Counted from the stretch's first letter, positions 16,249-25,536 are shown. The stretch: DNA of 64,000 nt from CAYJLB01 sp964370845 (GCA_964370845.1 CAYJLB010000005.1:1-64000); one strand, 5' to 3'. Program-made: numbers and translations. Notes: generated from the letters alone by a model not told the origin.

Positions 16249-17250
16249 TTATTTTTTCCTGAAAGCAGCGTCTAAAATAAGATATGGCACAGGGGAAATT
16301 AACCAAATTATCCAAGTAATATGCCAACTTCCAGTGAGGAAACTGATAAGTAAATATAAACCTGTAATTATAATCCAATAGCCTTCTAAAATGGCTTTTC
16401 CTACTGGTGAGTATTTTTTATTTTCATCGTCATGGGTATCTGTGCGTCTAGTATCTACACTTTTAAATTCCCCCTCTTTTAATAACCTGTCATAATAACC
16501 AAGAGGCATTTCGTTACGGACAAGTAAAAATGTTCCAATAGCAGAACAAGGGAATAATACTAAAAATGAATTTGCAACGCCTACTGTATTTTCCTCTGAG
16601 AGTAGAATTAAGGCTAGGAAAATGGCTACTCCGATGAAAAAGAAAGAAACTGCAATAGCTACATTAACCATTCTATTTTTTGATAGGTGGTTTTTCTTTT
16701 CCCTAATTACACCCTCAACTCCGTAGGAAAGTTCAAAATTTCCCGTTGAAATATAATCAAAATCACTTGCTTTTCCGTAAGAAATTATTGAAATAGCTGT
16801 TCCTAAAAGGGCTAACATAAATAATGCTATAAAACCGAAAGCAACAGCCTCGTTTTCAGTGAGGATAGGGTTTGCAGTTTGTGAATTTAGCGTCAAATAA
16901 ATCAATGCAAGAGGTGAGAGGATAAAGAATATTACCGCTATGGAAATTTTCTTGCTGAAAACTGTGGCTTTTGCTAGAATTTCTTTTGCAAGTTCTAAGG
17001 TAATAACATTGTCATAAATTTTTTCTTCGCTTGGAGAGAGTTCTTCGATTTCTAATTCATCTATTAACAAATAATCTGTTGCAACTCCGAAAATTTTGGA
17101 CATTGCAATTATTTTTGAAACATCGGGGATACTGTTTGCACTTTCCCACTTTGAAACGGACTGTCTTGAAACATCTAATTTTTCTGCAAGTTCCTCCTGG
17201 GACAGGTTATGCTTTTTTCTAAGTTGTAAAATTTTATCTGCGATTATCAT
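16249..17250 (-). CDS. XRE-family transcriptional regulator with membrane domain
   Basis: A 333-residue protein. Residues 1-65 are a classic helix-turn-helix (KHNLSQEELAEKLDVSRQSV, then KWESANSIPDVSKI). Four or more hydrophobic segments follow (about residues 110-160, 200-250 and 290-330), so the DNA-binding domain is tethered to the membrane. This suggests it responds to an envelope signal. Start at 17250, with AAAGGA 12 nt upstream; the ATG at 17262 overlaps the site. It converges with the AEC gene (8-nt gap, no terminator seen) and is divergent from the EAL gene. Confidence 0.88.
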   Translation of the reverse strand: MIIADKILQLRKKHNLSQEELAEKLDVSRQSVSKWESANSIPDVSKIIAMSKIFGVATDYLLIDELEIEELSPSEEKIYDNVITLELAKEILAKATVFSKKISIAVIFFILSPLALIYLTLNSQTANPILTENEAVAFGFIALFMLALLGTAISIISYGKASDFDYISTGNFELSYGVEGVIREKKNHLSKNRMVNVAIAVSFFFIGVAIFLALILLSEENTVGVANSFLVLFPCSAIGTFLLVRNEMPLGYYDRLLKEGEFKSVDTRRTDTHDDENKKYSPVGKAILEGYWIIITGLYLLISFLTGSWHITWIIWLISPVPYLILDAAFRKK

Positions 17251-17415
17251 AGTTATGACCATTCCTTTTTTAGTATTTTTTCGGTAGCTACAAGTATATT
17301 ATACATATATTTGCGGTTGCAATCAAGCAAGTTGACTGTATATTTACGCAACTTTGGTGATTATTTTACAATATTATTAAAATATATGAAACAATGTTGG
17401 CATTAGCCTTGCAAA

Positions 17416-17442
17416 TTGACGGATAGTATGGTATATTAATAA
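17416..17442 (+). promoter_or_regulatory. Putative promoter of the EAL-protein gene
   Basis: TTGACG (17416-17421) is a good -35. The best -10 candidates 16-17 bp downstream are AATAAT or ATAATA in a run of AT repeats. The assignment of the -10 is uncertain. Confidence 0.4.
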
Positions 17443-17475
17443 TATATATGTTTTTGATAAGGAGGAATGTTTATC

Positions 17476-19690
17476 ATGAAAGATAAAAGCTTTTTTATAA
17501 AAGTAACAGCAGTTATTGTTTTCACTTTCACCTGTGTTTTTTTAGGAATAGCTATATTTGCAATTGATGTTCGTGATAANNNNNNNNNNATATAATTCTG
17601 CAATAGATACTTTGAATAGTACAGCTTATCAAGAACAATTAGCTATAAACCGTGAACTTCAGTATCAACTTAAAATTGTACGAAATATTGCAAGCTCCTT
17701 CTCGTTTATTGGGGAAGACAGTGATATTATTATAGATTATATTTGCGAAGCTGATTTTACATATGGTTTTGAAGATATAGTTGTTGTGGACTTAACTGGA
17801 CAAGGTACTCATTCTAAAATCGGGGACATAAATATTTCACATGAACCGTATTTTTCAAAAGTTGCAAATGGTGAAACTATAATTTCCGATCCATATTATT
17901 CAGATGAGCTGGAAAAGACTGTGATTGCAGTGGCTTCTCCTATTATTATGGAAGGTAAAATTGAAGGTGTAGTGGCTGTTGAATACACTACTGAATATAT
18001 GACCTCCTTGCTACAATCCACAGGTGAAAGCGCTGGATACACCCATATTGTAGACATGAATGGAGAGATTTTGTTTAGCACTTCTTCAAATCCTATTAGT
18101 TTTGAAGAATTTAAGGTTGCAACATTCCATGATGATAGTTCGCTTAGTGGTTATTTATCCGATATTAAAAATGGCTATGGTGGAAATTTACGCTTTACAG
18201 TAAATGATGCTGAGTATGTTTTAACATATTTGCCTACTAATTATAATAATTGGTCCATGGTTTTTGTTGTTCCAAGTAGTGAACTTGAAATAACTTCTAA
18301 TCAAATAGTAGTATATTTATCATCGATAATTATGGGGATTATAATTATCCTAATAATATTTTTAACTTACACACTTAATAATCGTAAGGATAATTTGAAG
18401 GAAATTGAGAGAATTGCTTATTTTGATGAATTAACGGGGCTTCCTAATTTAGCTAAATTTAAGATTGAGATTGCGAAATTAATTGAAAAAAATCCTTCCG
18501 AAAGATTTATAATAGTTAAATGCGATATTGCAAATTTCAAAGCTATAAATGAATTGTTTGATTTTGAAACAGGAAATCAAGTTTTGTTGGCAGTTCGTGA
18601 TACTTCAACAAATGTACAAGACGAAACTTTTAGAATTGCCCGTGTTGGAGTAGATGAATTTTTGTTTTTCTCTGGATATGAATTCCTTTCAAAGTTAGAA
18701 ACTGCGAGAATTCATTTTGAAGGTATATTTAAAAAGTACACTCCAAATCTTAGTAAACATCAATTTTCTTTTGTGTATGGACGATACTTCCTTGAAGAAG
18801 GGGAAAGTGATGTAAATGAAATTATTGAAAAAGTAGTGATTGCACACAATGTTGCTAAAGCTAGTGGCGGAAATGAAATTTGTGACTATGATGAAAAGTT
18901 TAAAGAAAACGTACTGCATGTTACTGAAATTAATAATAAAAAGCAAAAAGCTCTTTTAAACGGTGACTTTAAGGTGTTTTTACAGCCGAAAAATCGTTTG
19001 AGTGATGATAAAATTATTGGTGCTGAGGCCTTAGTTAGGTGGATTGAACCTGACGGAAATATCATTTTCCCTAATGACTTTATTCCTTTGTTTGAAAGCA
19101 ATGGTTTTATAGCTAAATTAGATTTTTATATGATTGAAAATGTATGTAAGATAATTAAGGGTTGGATGGAAAAAGGGTATGAAATTATTCCTGTTTCTGT
19201 AAATTTCTCAAGATATCATCTTAACAATAATAACTTTGTTGAGGAAGTTTTAGCTATTGTCAAAAAGTATGGAATTCCTGCTGAATATATTGAGATTGAA
19301 TTCACAGAAACTGCTGTCACCGAAAAAGAAAGTGCTATAAGAAATGTCATTTCACAGCTTAATGATTTAGGTTTTGCTGTTGCTATTGATGATTTTGGAG
19401 CTGGATTTTCTTCCCTTGGATTGCTTAAAAATTTCAATGCGGGCATATTAAAATTGGACAGAAGCTTTTTTGTTAACAACAAAGAAACTGAACGCGGAAA
19501 AATTGTTATTGGCGGAATTGTTGAACTTGCGAAAAGCCTTAATATGCAAACTGTTGCTGAGGGGATTGAGGATTTAGAGCAAATAGAGTTTTTAAGAGAG
19601 ATTAATTGTGAAGTTGCGCAAGGGTATTTCTATGCAAAACCTATGTCCCATAATCAATTTGAAGAAAGTTTTATGACAAATAATTTATAA
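17476..19690 (+). CDS. Membrane c-di-GMP phosphodiesterase: Cache sensor, degenerate GGDEF, EAL (contains assembly gap)
   Basis: The start is the ATG at 17476 behind AAGGAGG. An N-terminal transmembrane helix (VTAVIVFTFTCVFLGIAIFA) runs into ten Ns at 17580-17589. The two sides of the gap are in different frames, so the N count is a placeholder and not a real frameshift. Then come an extracellular Cache domain, a second membrane helix (IIMGIIIILIIFLTY), a GGDEF domain whose active-site motif reads GVDEF, and an EAL domain. The EAL part keeps EALVRW, NFSRYHL, FTETAV, DDFGAGFSSL and VAEGIED, so it probably hydrolyses c-di-GMP, while the GGDEF part is probably inactive or regulatory. A bidirectional terminator follows. 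Confidence 0.9.
17580..17589. other. Assembly gap (10 N)
   Basis: Ten Ns interrupt the EAL-protein gene shortly after its first membrane helix. The reading frames on each side do not match, so the true gap length differs from 10. Confidence 0.95.
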
Positions 19691-19703
19691 AAAAAATAAA
19701 ATA

Positions 19704-19742
19704 AACGAGTGGAACATTAATTTGTTCCACTCGTTATTTTTT
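19704..19742. terminator. Bidirectional terminator between EAL and chemotaxis genes
   Basis: AACGAGTGGAACA (19704-19716) pairs perfectly with 19723-19735. T-rich runs on both strands serve the two convergent genes. Confidence 0.88.
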
Positions 19743-19758
19743 ATATTATTAAAAATAA

Positions 19759-21762
19759 TTATTGTAAGAAAGATTTGTTAATCTTAAATCCACCAACTAA
19801 ATCTCTTAGCATTGCAGCTTGGCTAGAAAGTTCTTCACTTGCAGCGGCACTTTCTTCCGATGTTGCAGTATTTGTTTGTACAACAGCAGAAATTTGTGAT
19901 ATACCGATGCTAATTTCACCTACTGAAACAGCTTGGTCTTCTGATGCTACAGCAATGTTATTTACAAAGCCGTCAAGTTTTTCAGCACTTTCTCTTAAAA
20001 GATTAATTGAGTGTAGAGTGTTGCTTGCAATCTTGTTACCATCTTCTACAACTTTCACAGTTTCGTCAATCAATAAAGCAGTGTCTTTTGCCGATTGAGC
20101 GGATTTTGTTGCAAGGGTACGAACTTCATCAGATACAACTGCAAAGCCTTTACCCGCAGCCCCAGCTCTTGCAGCTTCTACAGCAGCGTTTAGTGATAAA
20201 ATATTTGTTTGGAAAGCAATATCGTCGATAACTTTGATTATATTAGAAATTTCATTTGATTTTTCGCTAATATTTTTCATCGCAATCATCATTTCTTCCA
20301 TTTGGTTGTTGCATGATAGAATTGCATTTTGAGCTTCTAAGTTCGCATCTTTAGCGCCTTTTGAATCCTCGGCAGTTTGAGAAATTTTACCCGAAATATC
20401 ATCAATTGAAGCTGCAAGTTGTTCAATTGCAGAAGCTTGTTCTGTTGAACCTTGTGCAAGAGATTGTGCTCCCACAGAAACTTGTCCTGCACCATTGTTA
20501 ACTTGAGAAGAAACAGTAGAAATTTTTGATAGTGTAACGGACATTTTTTTCAGTAAATCATACATTCCGCTTGCTAACTTGCTGTACTCACCAACATATT
20601 CTTCATCAACATCACTGTGTAAGTCAAAGTTTCCTTTAGCCATATCAGATAATCCGTCACAAAGGTCAGGGATTATTATAGACAATGAGTTAACGATAGT
20701 TTTTGTGGACTCATATAAACGTCCAGTTTCATCTTTTTCAGTTATAACAGGTATAGGGGTGTCTAAATCACCTTGAGCAAGTAATTCAAGTCTTTCTGTA
20801 CATTGTTTAATTGGTTTAGAAATTTTTCTAGCAACGCCAATAATTATAAATGTTGAAACAATAATTACTGCTACAACTAACGCAATACTCACAATAATTG
20901 AATTATAAAGTGAAGCTAAAAATTCATCTCGACCAGCAGTTAGGTAAATTCCCCAACCTTGTGTATTTGGAATTGGTGTGTAAGCAGCAATTTGGCTTAC
21001 ACCAGCATATGAATACTCACCAAAACCTGTTTCACCAGCCATTAGTTTTGCTTCCAATTCTGCAAGAGCTTGTAAGCTAGGGTCATTTTGAACCTCTGTG
21101 TTAGCATTATATTTTTCTTTTACAAGTTCAATATCTTTATAAATAATTGTGTCACCATTTGCATTAATTACAGTAGCTTCACCAGTTTCACCAACTTGTA
21201 AACCATTAACAATATTGTTAAGTTCACCAGCATTTACACCAAAAGAAATAATTCCATTAAATTGGTCATTTTTTACGATAGGAGCCATAATGTAAAAACG
21301 CAATTCTCCATCAGCAACACTCACCATAGGGTCGCCAATTACAGGAGCAAGTGAATTTTTAAGCACATCAAAAAATGGTTCGCCAGAAACATCAACACCG
21401 TAATTTTTTTCAATACCATTTTTATCAAAAATTACAAGTTCGCTAATATTTTGCATTTCCATAACTAGTGCGGATTGTTGTAAAATTTCATTTTTTACTT
21501 GTGTGTAGTTCGAAGCGGTAGTTGCAGGAAGATCTTGAGTAAGTATTTCATCTTCGGAGAGTTCAATAGCGGTATCGATATAGTTATTCAACTCAGCTTG
21601 TAGCCACTTTGCAGATATTTCAACGGTTTCTGTTAAAGTTTTTTCCAGAGTGTCGTAAGTGCTTCGGTAATTACTAACAGAAGTCATAACCACTATTAGA
21701 GTAACCGAAATAAATACTAAAGATAACATTGATACTAAAATTTTTGCTTTAATAGATTTCAT
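19759..21762 (-). CDS. Methyl-accepting chemotaxis protein (Cache-HAMP-MCP signal)
   Basis: A 667-residue transmembrane receptor. A membrane helix (about residues 8-30) precedes an extracellular double-Cache ligand-binding region (about 40-280). A second helix (SIALVVAVIIVSTFIIIGVA) leads to HAMP segments and a cytoplasmic coiled coil with the MCP tip sequence DDIAFQTNILSLNAAVEAAR near residue 530. It should signal to CheA/CheW, neither of which is in the window. No C-terminal pentapeptide for methylase docking is seen. GGGGAAC lies before the ATG, and a promoter is present at 21813-21841. Confidence 0.93.
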   Translation of the reverse strand: MKSIKAKILVSMLSLVFISVTLIVVMTSVSNYRSTYDTLEKTLTETVEISAKWLQAELNNYIDTAIELSEDEILTQDLPATTASNYTQVKNEILQQSALVMEMQNISELVIFDKNGIEKNYGVDVSGEPFFDVLKNSLAPVIGDPMVSVADGELRFYIMAPIVKNDQFNGIISFGVNAGELNNIVNGLQVGETGEATVINANGDTIIYKDIELVKEKYNANTEVQNDPSLQALAELEAKLMAGETGFGEYSYAGVSQIAAYTPIPNTQGWGIYLTAGRDEFLASLYNSIIVSIALVVAVIIVSTFIIIGVARKISKPIKQCTERLELLAQGDLDTPIPVITEKDETGRLYESTKTIVNSLSIIIPDLCDGLSDMAKGNFDLHSDVDEEYVGEYSKLASGMYDLLKKMSVTLSKISTVSSQVNNGAGQVSVGAQSLAQGSTEQASAIEQLAASIDDISGKISQTAEDSKGAKDANLEAQNAILSCNNQMEEMMIAMKNISEKSNEISNIIKVIDDIAFQTNILSLNAAVEAARAGAAGKGFAVVSDEVRTLATKSAQSAKDTALLIDETVKVVEDGNKIASNTLHSINLLRESAEKLDGFVNNIAVASEDQAVSVGEISIGISQISAVVQTNTATSEESAAASEELSSQAAMLRDLVGGFKINKSFLQ

Positions 21763-21812
21763 AGAATGTTCCCCTTATACAATAAAATTTTATTATGATA
21801 CACATTTATTAC

Positions 21813-21841
21813 ATAATAACACATTTTTTTGCAAATTACAA
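21813..21841 (-). promoter_or_regulatory. Promoter of the chemotaxis receptor gene
   Basis: On the minus strand TTGTAA (21841-21836), 17 bp, then TATTAT (21818-21813) preceded by TGT, an extended -10. Confidence 0.55.
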
Positions 21842-21885
21842 TATAAATGCAAAATTTAGCATAAAAAAATATTACAAAATTTCTG

Positions 21886-21914
21886 TTGTTTTTTCGTTGA
21901 TTTTGTGTTATATT
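21886..21914 (+). promoter_or_regulatory. Promoter of the 2-hydroxyacid dehydrogenase gene
   Basis: TTGTTT (21886-21891), 17 bp, then TATATT (21909-21914) preceded by TGT. It is back-to-back with the chemotaxis promoter. Confidence 0.5.
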
Positions 21915-21996
21915 AATTATTAATAATAATTTTTTGTTTATTACAATATTATTATCAATAATTTTATTTAAATAATGTAAAGGAATGATTATATTT

Positions 21997-22944
21997 ATGA
22001 AAATTGTAATTCTTGACTGTGACACTATCTCAAACAACGACATTGACCTTGATATTTTGAAAAATCTTGGGGAGGTTACTATTTACGGAAGCACCACTCC
22101 TGACCAAACTATTGAAAGAGTCGCTGATAATGAAGTTGTTTTAACTAACAAAGTTGTTATTGATAAAAACGTGATGGAAAAATGCTCCAACTTAAAATAT
22201 GTTGGGATTTTTGCTACAGGATATAATAATGTTGACCTTACTACTGCTAAAGAAAAGGGAATTGTTGTTTGTAACGCTCCTGGATACTCAACTACTTCTG
22301 TTATGCAACAAGTTTTTGCTTATATTTTAGCTTTTGCAAATAGAGTAAGTGAATACGCACAAAGTGTAAAAGGGGGCGATTGGGTAAATTCACCTAACTT
22401 TACATACTATAAAGAACCAACTTTTGAAATTATGGGGAAAACTCTTGGGATTGTAGGCTTTGGAACTATCGGAAAAGAAATTTATAAAGTTGCAAAAGCT
22501 TTTGGAATGAAAGTTATGGTTTACACAAGAACGAAACCACAAGGTGATTTTGACATTGAATGTGTTTCTCTTGAGGAACTTCTTAAAAACAGCGATTTCG
22601 TTACATTGCATTGTCCTTTAACTGAACAAACTAGCGGACTTATTAATTATGAAAGAGTTTCTATGATGAAAAAGACTGCATTTTTGATTAATACTGCTCG
22701 TGGACCTATTATAAATGAAGCTGAATTTGCAAAAGCTATGAACGATGGTTTAATAGCGGGTGCAGCTTTGGACGTTGTGTCAAAAGAGCCTATGGAAGCA
22801 TCAAATCCATTGATTAACGCAAAAAATACAATAATTACACCACACAATGCATGGGCACCACTTGAGTCAAGATTAAGACTTATTGATATAGTTATTGATA
22901 ATTTTAAAGCTTTTGAAAAGGGACAAGCAAAAAACATAGTTTAG
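21997..22944 (+). CDS. D-2-hydroxyacid dehydrogenase (glycerate dehydrogenase-like)
   Basis: A 315-residue NAD-dependent oxidoreductase. The Rossmann motif GFGTIGKEIYKVAKAFGMKV binds the cofactor. Catalytic residues are the Arg in LINTARGPIINE, the Glu in ALDVVSKEPM and the His in ITPHNAWAP. Family members reduce hydroxypyruvate, glyoxylate or other 2-oxo acids; this one looks closest to glycerate/hydroxypyruvate enzymes, but the substrate is not certain. Start at 21997, 12 nt after AAAGGA; the ATG at 21985 overlaps the site. The TAG stop is followed 3 nt later by a palindromic repeat. Confidence 0.9.
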   Translation: MKIVILDCDTISNNDIDLDILKNLGEVTIYGSTTPDQTIERVADNEVVLTNKVVIDKNVMEKCSNLKYVGIFATGYNNVDLTTAKEKGIVVCNAPGYSTTSVMQQVFAYILAFANRVSEYAQSVKGGDWVNSPNFTYYKEPTFEIMGKTLGIVGFGTIGKEIYKVAKAFGMKVMVYTRTKPQGDFDIECVSLEELLKNSDFVTLHCPLTEQTSGLINYERVSMMKKTAFLINTARGPIINEAEFAKAMNDGLIAGAALDVVSKEPMEASNPLINAKNTIITPHNAWAPLESRLRLIDIVIDNFKAFEKGQAKNIV

Positions 22945-23052
22945 CAGGCAACGTGACGTTGCATCCGTGCCCGGCGGGGCGTCCCCGCTGACATGCCCGC
23001 GTTTTTACGTTGTGAAATGGGAAACGTACTGCCCGCGAGGTTGAATTATGCT

Positions 23053-23075
23053 GTAGGGGCGACCTGTGGCCGTCC
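23053..23075 (+). repeat. GTAG-REP hairpin
   Basis: GTAG, GGGCGACC, loop TGT, GGCCGTCC. One wobble and one mismatch relative to full pairing. Confidence 0.75.
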
Positions 23076-23090
23076 GTTTATTGCAATTTT

Positions 23091-23115
23091 GTAGGCAATG
23101 CATTGTATGCATTCC
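23091..23115 (+). repeat. GTAG-REP hairpin, second stem type
   Basis: GTAG, GCAATGCAT, loop TGT, ATGCATTCC. Eight of nine positions pair. Confidence 0.7.
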
Positions 23116-23136
23116 GAAATCCCAAAACAAATTTAT

Positions 23137-23160
23137 GTAGAGCAAGGCTCTGCTCTTGCC
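23137..23160 (+). repeat. GTAG-REP hairpin, third stem type
   Basis: GTAG, AGCAAGGC, TCT, GCTCTTGCC. A partly degenerate relative of the copy at 47550-47574. Confidence 0.6.
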
Positions 23161-23185
23161 GCTTGTTGTTTTTTCACAACATAAA

Positions 23186-23226
23186 AAAATCCACATTTTG
23201 TATTATCGCAAAATGTGGATTTTTAT
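23186..23226. terminator. Bidirectional terminator between dehydrogenase and DUF4358 lipoprotein
   Basis: AAAATCCACATTTTG (23186-23200) pairs with 23209-23223, with A/T runs on both sides, between two convergent genes. Confidence 0.85.
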
Positions 23227-23251
23227 TATTATAAATTAATAATTGGCTTTA

Positions 23252-23923
23252 TTAGCCTTTGATTGCTTCAACGATAGCGTCTACAGCAGCTTGAGGAGCA
23301 GTTGAAGCTACATAAATTACATAGTTTCCTTCAACAGCAATAACTGAGTTTTGTAGAACTAAAACTGAATCAGGGTAGTGCATTCCGTTTTGTACTTCGT
23401 TATCAACTCTTGCTTGTAGAACTTCTTTAGCCGCTTCAGCTTCGCCTTCAGCAGTTTCAAGGATAATGATTTCTTGTAGTGGGAAGCTCATTTGGTTTGA
23501 TACAACAATGTAGTTTACATATGGTGTAACATCAATTTTGAAAATATCGCTGATTGTTTGTGTGTCAGTAGCTTCGCCCATCATTCCGCCCCACATACCA
23601 ACGTTTAGACCAGCTTGAACATATTCACCTAATGGGTTTTCTGATTCAAATACTGGAGGAACATATCCAGCTTCAGTTTCAACAGTTTCAACGAACTCGC
23701 CTTCACCTTCAGCAGGAGGTTCTAGACCAACATTTGGGTCATCAGTAGGAGGTTCTAAACCAACAGTAGCTTCAGTTGTTTCTTCAGAAGTAGCCTCTGT
23801 AGTTTCTTCAGAAGTAGCAACAGTTGTTGCTTCAGTAGTTTCGCTAGCTTCGTCATTTGAACAAGCAACAAGAGTTGCGCCAATACATAGAGTTGCTACT
23901 AAAAGAGCTATAATTTTTTTCAT
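23252..23923 (-). CDS. DUF4358-family lipoprotein
   Basis: A 223-residue exported lipoprotein. The signal peptide MKKIIALLVATLCIGATLVAC ends at the lipidated Cys 21. Residues 25-100 are a Thr/Glu/Pro-rich linker containing a near-repeat of VGLEPPTDDPN and VGLEPPAEGEG. The C-terminal 110 residues match the DUF4358 domain (WGGMMGEATDTQTISDIFKI, YPDSVLVLQNSVIAVEG), which is common in gut Clostridia and has no known function. AGAAAGGA precedes the ATG. The small lipoprotein encoded upstream at 24166-24414 has a similar leader and linker. Confidence 0.85.
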   Translation of the reverse strand: MKKIIALLVATLCIGATLVACSNDEASETTEATTVATSEETTEATSEETTEATVGLEPPTDDPNVGLEPPAEGEGEFVETVETEAGYVPPVFESENPLGEYVQAGLNVGMWGGMMGEATDTQTISDIFKIDVTPYVNYIVVSNQMSFPLQEIIILETAEGEAEAAKEVLQARVDNEVQNGMHYPDSVLVLQNSVIAVEGNYVIYVASTAPQAAVDAIVEAIKG

Positions 23924-24165
23924 AAATAAAATTTCCTTTCTAGGTTAAATTTTAAAACGCATTTTTATGTCAAAACATGTTTTAAATTAAGTGTTTATGG
24001 TATTTCTTAATCCATGAATTATATTATAGCACATTTTACAAATAAAGCAAGGGGTATTTGTACATTTTCACAGTCTTAACACAATCTTTTACAAATTTGT
24101 AACATTTATTTTTAACACTTTAAACAAATGCTATGATAATGTTTTTTAGTGATAGAATAAAAATT

Positions 24166-24414
24166 CTACTTTAACATACGAGTTAAGCCGTCGCCCTCGC
24201 TTGCCATATCGTTCTCGTCGCTTTCGATATTATTTGTGTCATTTTCTGTTGTTTCAGTTGTGGTGTCAGCGCTAGTTGTAGCCACTGTTGTTTCTTTTGT
24301 AGTAGTAACTGTTGTTGTTTCAGTTGTAGTTTCTTCCATATCTTCGTTTGAACATGCTGTAAAAAACGTCATTGCGCAAAGTAAAGATAGTCCTGTAATT
24401 AAAAGTTTTTTCAT
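24166..24414 (-). CDS. Small Thr-rich lipoprotein
   Basis: An 82-residue product: signal peptide MKKLLITGLSLLCAMTFFTAC with a lipobox, then a Thr/Glu/Asp-rich tail with no folded domain. It looks like the leader and linker of a lipoprotein such as its neighbour, ending before any C-terminal domain. It may be a genuine short lipoprotein or a remnant. The ATG at 24414 is 12 nt behind GAAAGGA; a TTG at 24426 abuts the site and is unlikely to be the start. Confidence 0.65.
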   Translation of the reverse strand: MKKLLITGLSLLCAMTFFTACSNEDMEETTTETTTVTTTKETTVATTSADTTTETTENDTNNIESDENDMASEGDGLTRMLK

Positions 24415-24642
24415 TTTAATATTCAATCCTTTCTCTCTTACTTTTTGATGTAAAAGTTAATGAAATTTAGGTTATAACTTAATTTAAAATTGAATTTGCA
24501 AACTCCAAATATCGTCTTAACCCTTATTTTATATTATTTTTAAGACAATATTATTATTTTCTCATATTTTTTATTTATACAAAAATGTGTTTTCTTAACC
24601 TTTGGAAAAATTTTGATTTACATTTTGGGTGTTGCAATAAAC

Positions 24643-24665
24643 GGACGACTACAGGTCGCCCCTAC
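24643..24665 (-). repeat. GTAG-REP hairpin
   Basis: On the minus strand GTAG, GGGCGACC, loop TGT, AGTCGTCC. The pair next to the loop is lost. Confidence 0.75.
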
Positions 24666-24706
24666 AACAAAATATTACCTCGCAGAAACAAAAGTTCCTT
24701 TTTGCT

Positions 24707-25110
24707 TTGTTGAGTGCGGGAGTAACAGTGGGTTTGCCCCGCCACGTTGCTTTACCGCTATTTTTCAAGGGATAAAACGGCCCGCATTTTTCGAAATTTA
24801 CAATTTCTCATAATGCTACTTCAAACCCAGCAGAAAAATATCTTTTTTATCAGTTTCTACTTGATTTTTCTTTTTGTTCAATTTGCAATTTTGTGGTTTT
24901 CTGCTGGGTATTAACTTTTACTTTGTTTCGTTGCTATTTTTGACTGCTGACTTTTCATTGGAGTATTTCGCTTTCTGCGGAAACCGAGGAAGGACGCTGT
25001 CCCTCCACCCTGCAAGCCTTTAAAAAAGGCTTGACCTAAACTTTGTCTTGTGTAACTTTTACTTTTGTTTGTCTTTACAAAATTCTGAACTTTCTATAGC
25101 CTCGCAGAAA
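24707..25110. repeat. Long structured non-coding element, copy 2
   Basis: It matches the element at 1396-1775 block for block: GAGTGCGGG start, inverted repeat (here ACCCAGCAGAAAA at 24825-24837 and its complement at 24897-24909, 59-nt centre), CATTGGAGTATTTCGCTT, a GC-rich hairpin (GGAAGGACGCTGTCCCTCC), then AAGCCTTTAAAAAAGGCTT and GACCTAAACTTT. The arms of the inverted repeats differ in sequence but keep position and pairing. The 740-nt space from 24427 to 25167 holds no gene. Confidence 0.7.
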
Positions 25111-25152
25111 CAAAAGTTCCCTTTTTTTACTAAGTTTGGTGCGGGAATGGGT

Positions 25153-25167
25153 CAAGCGTCACGCTTG
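25153..25167 (-). repeat. Stop-abutting palindrome CAAGCGTGACGCTTG
   Basis: On the minus strand the palindrome follows the TAA stop of spoVAE with no gap and continues into ACCCATTCCCGCACC. It is the compensated variant of the GCAACGTGACGTTGC family. Confidence 0.8.
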
Positions 25168-25536
25168 TTAGCTTTTGTTGCCGGGTTTGAAGATTATTGC
25201 CATTAAAAACCCTGAAAAAATTGCTACTGTAACTCCTCCAGCAGAAGCTGTTAACCCTCCTGTCAAAACGCCAATTAATCCATTCTCGTCTACAGCTTTT
25301 TTTACTCCGTGGTGTAAAACATTGCCAAAACCTGTGAGTGGAACCGTTGCTCCCGCCCCAGCGAAATCAACTATTACATCATAAACTCCTAAACCACCCA
25401 AAATTACACCTGCAACCACATAGCCAACCAAAATTTTTGCGGGTGTGAGGGAAGTGTAGTCAATTAAAATTTGCCCTATAGCACAAAAAGCTCCACCCAC
25501 TAGGAAAGCTTTCACGCAATTCAAAATTATTTCCAT
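25168..25536 (-). CDS. spoVAE: Stage V sporulation protein AE (SpoVAE/SpoVAEb)
   Basis: A 122-residue membrane protein of the SpoVA channel, which moves dipicolinic acid into the forespore and releases it at germination. The hydrophobic segments include AFLVGGAFCAIGQILID and ILVGYVVAGVILGGLGVYD; GAGATVPLTGFGN is a strong family signature. GGGAGG precedes the ATG by a normal distance, and it lies 14 nt behind spoVAD. spoVAC, usually the first gene of this trio, is not adjacent. Expression is expected from a forespore sigma factor, though no such promoter could be assigned. Confidence 0.93.
   Translation of the reverse strand: MEIILNCVKAFLVGGAFCAIGQILIDYTSLTPAKILVGYVVAGVILGGLGVYDVIVDFAGAGATVPLTGFGNVLHHGVKKAVDENGLIGVLTGGLTASAGGVTVAIFSGFLMAIIFKPGNKS

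Larger units (their letters stand above)
22945..23115. repeat. Composite palindromic repeat block
   Basis: Four hairpins stand in a row: GCAACGTGACGTTGC (22948-22962), GCGGGG-CGT-CCCCGC (22974-22988), a GTAG-REP (23053-23075) and a second GTAG-REP of the GCATTGTATGC type (23091-23115). They are linked by conserved sequence such as TGCCCGCGTTTTTAC and CTGCCCGCGAGGT. The same series recurs at 43386-43536, where a deletion joins the first two hairpins. No gene is present. Confidence 0.8.

Noticed and set aside
17476..17600. A true frameshift in the EAL-protein gene
   Set aside because: The frame change coincides exactly with the N run, so it reflects an arbitrary gap length.
24613..24813. A 66-codon open frame with residues resembling the RAYT insert
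   Set aside because: It simply translates a GTAG-REP and adjacent repeat modules; there is no start context and no other transposase motif.
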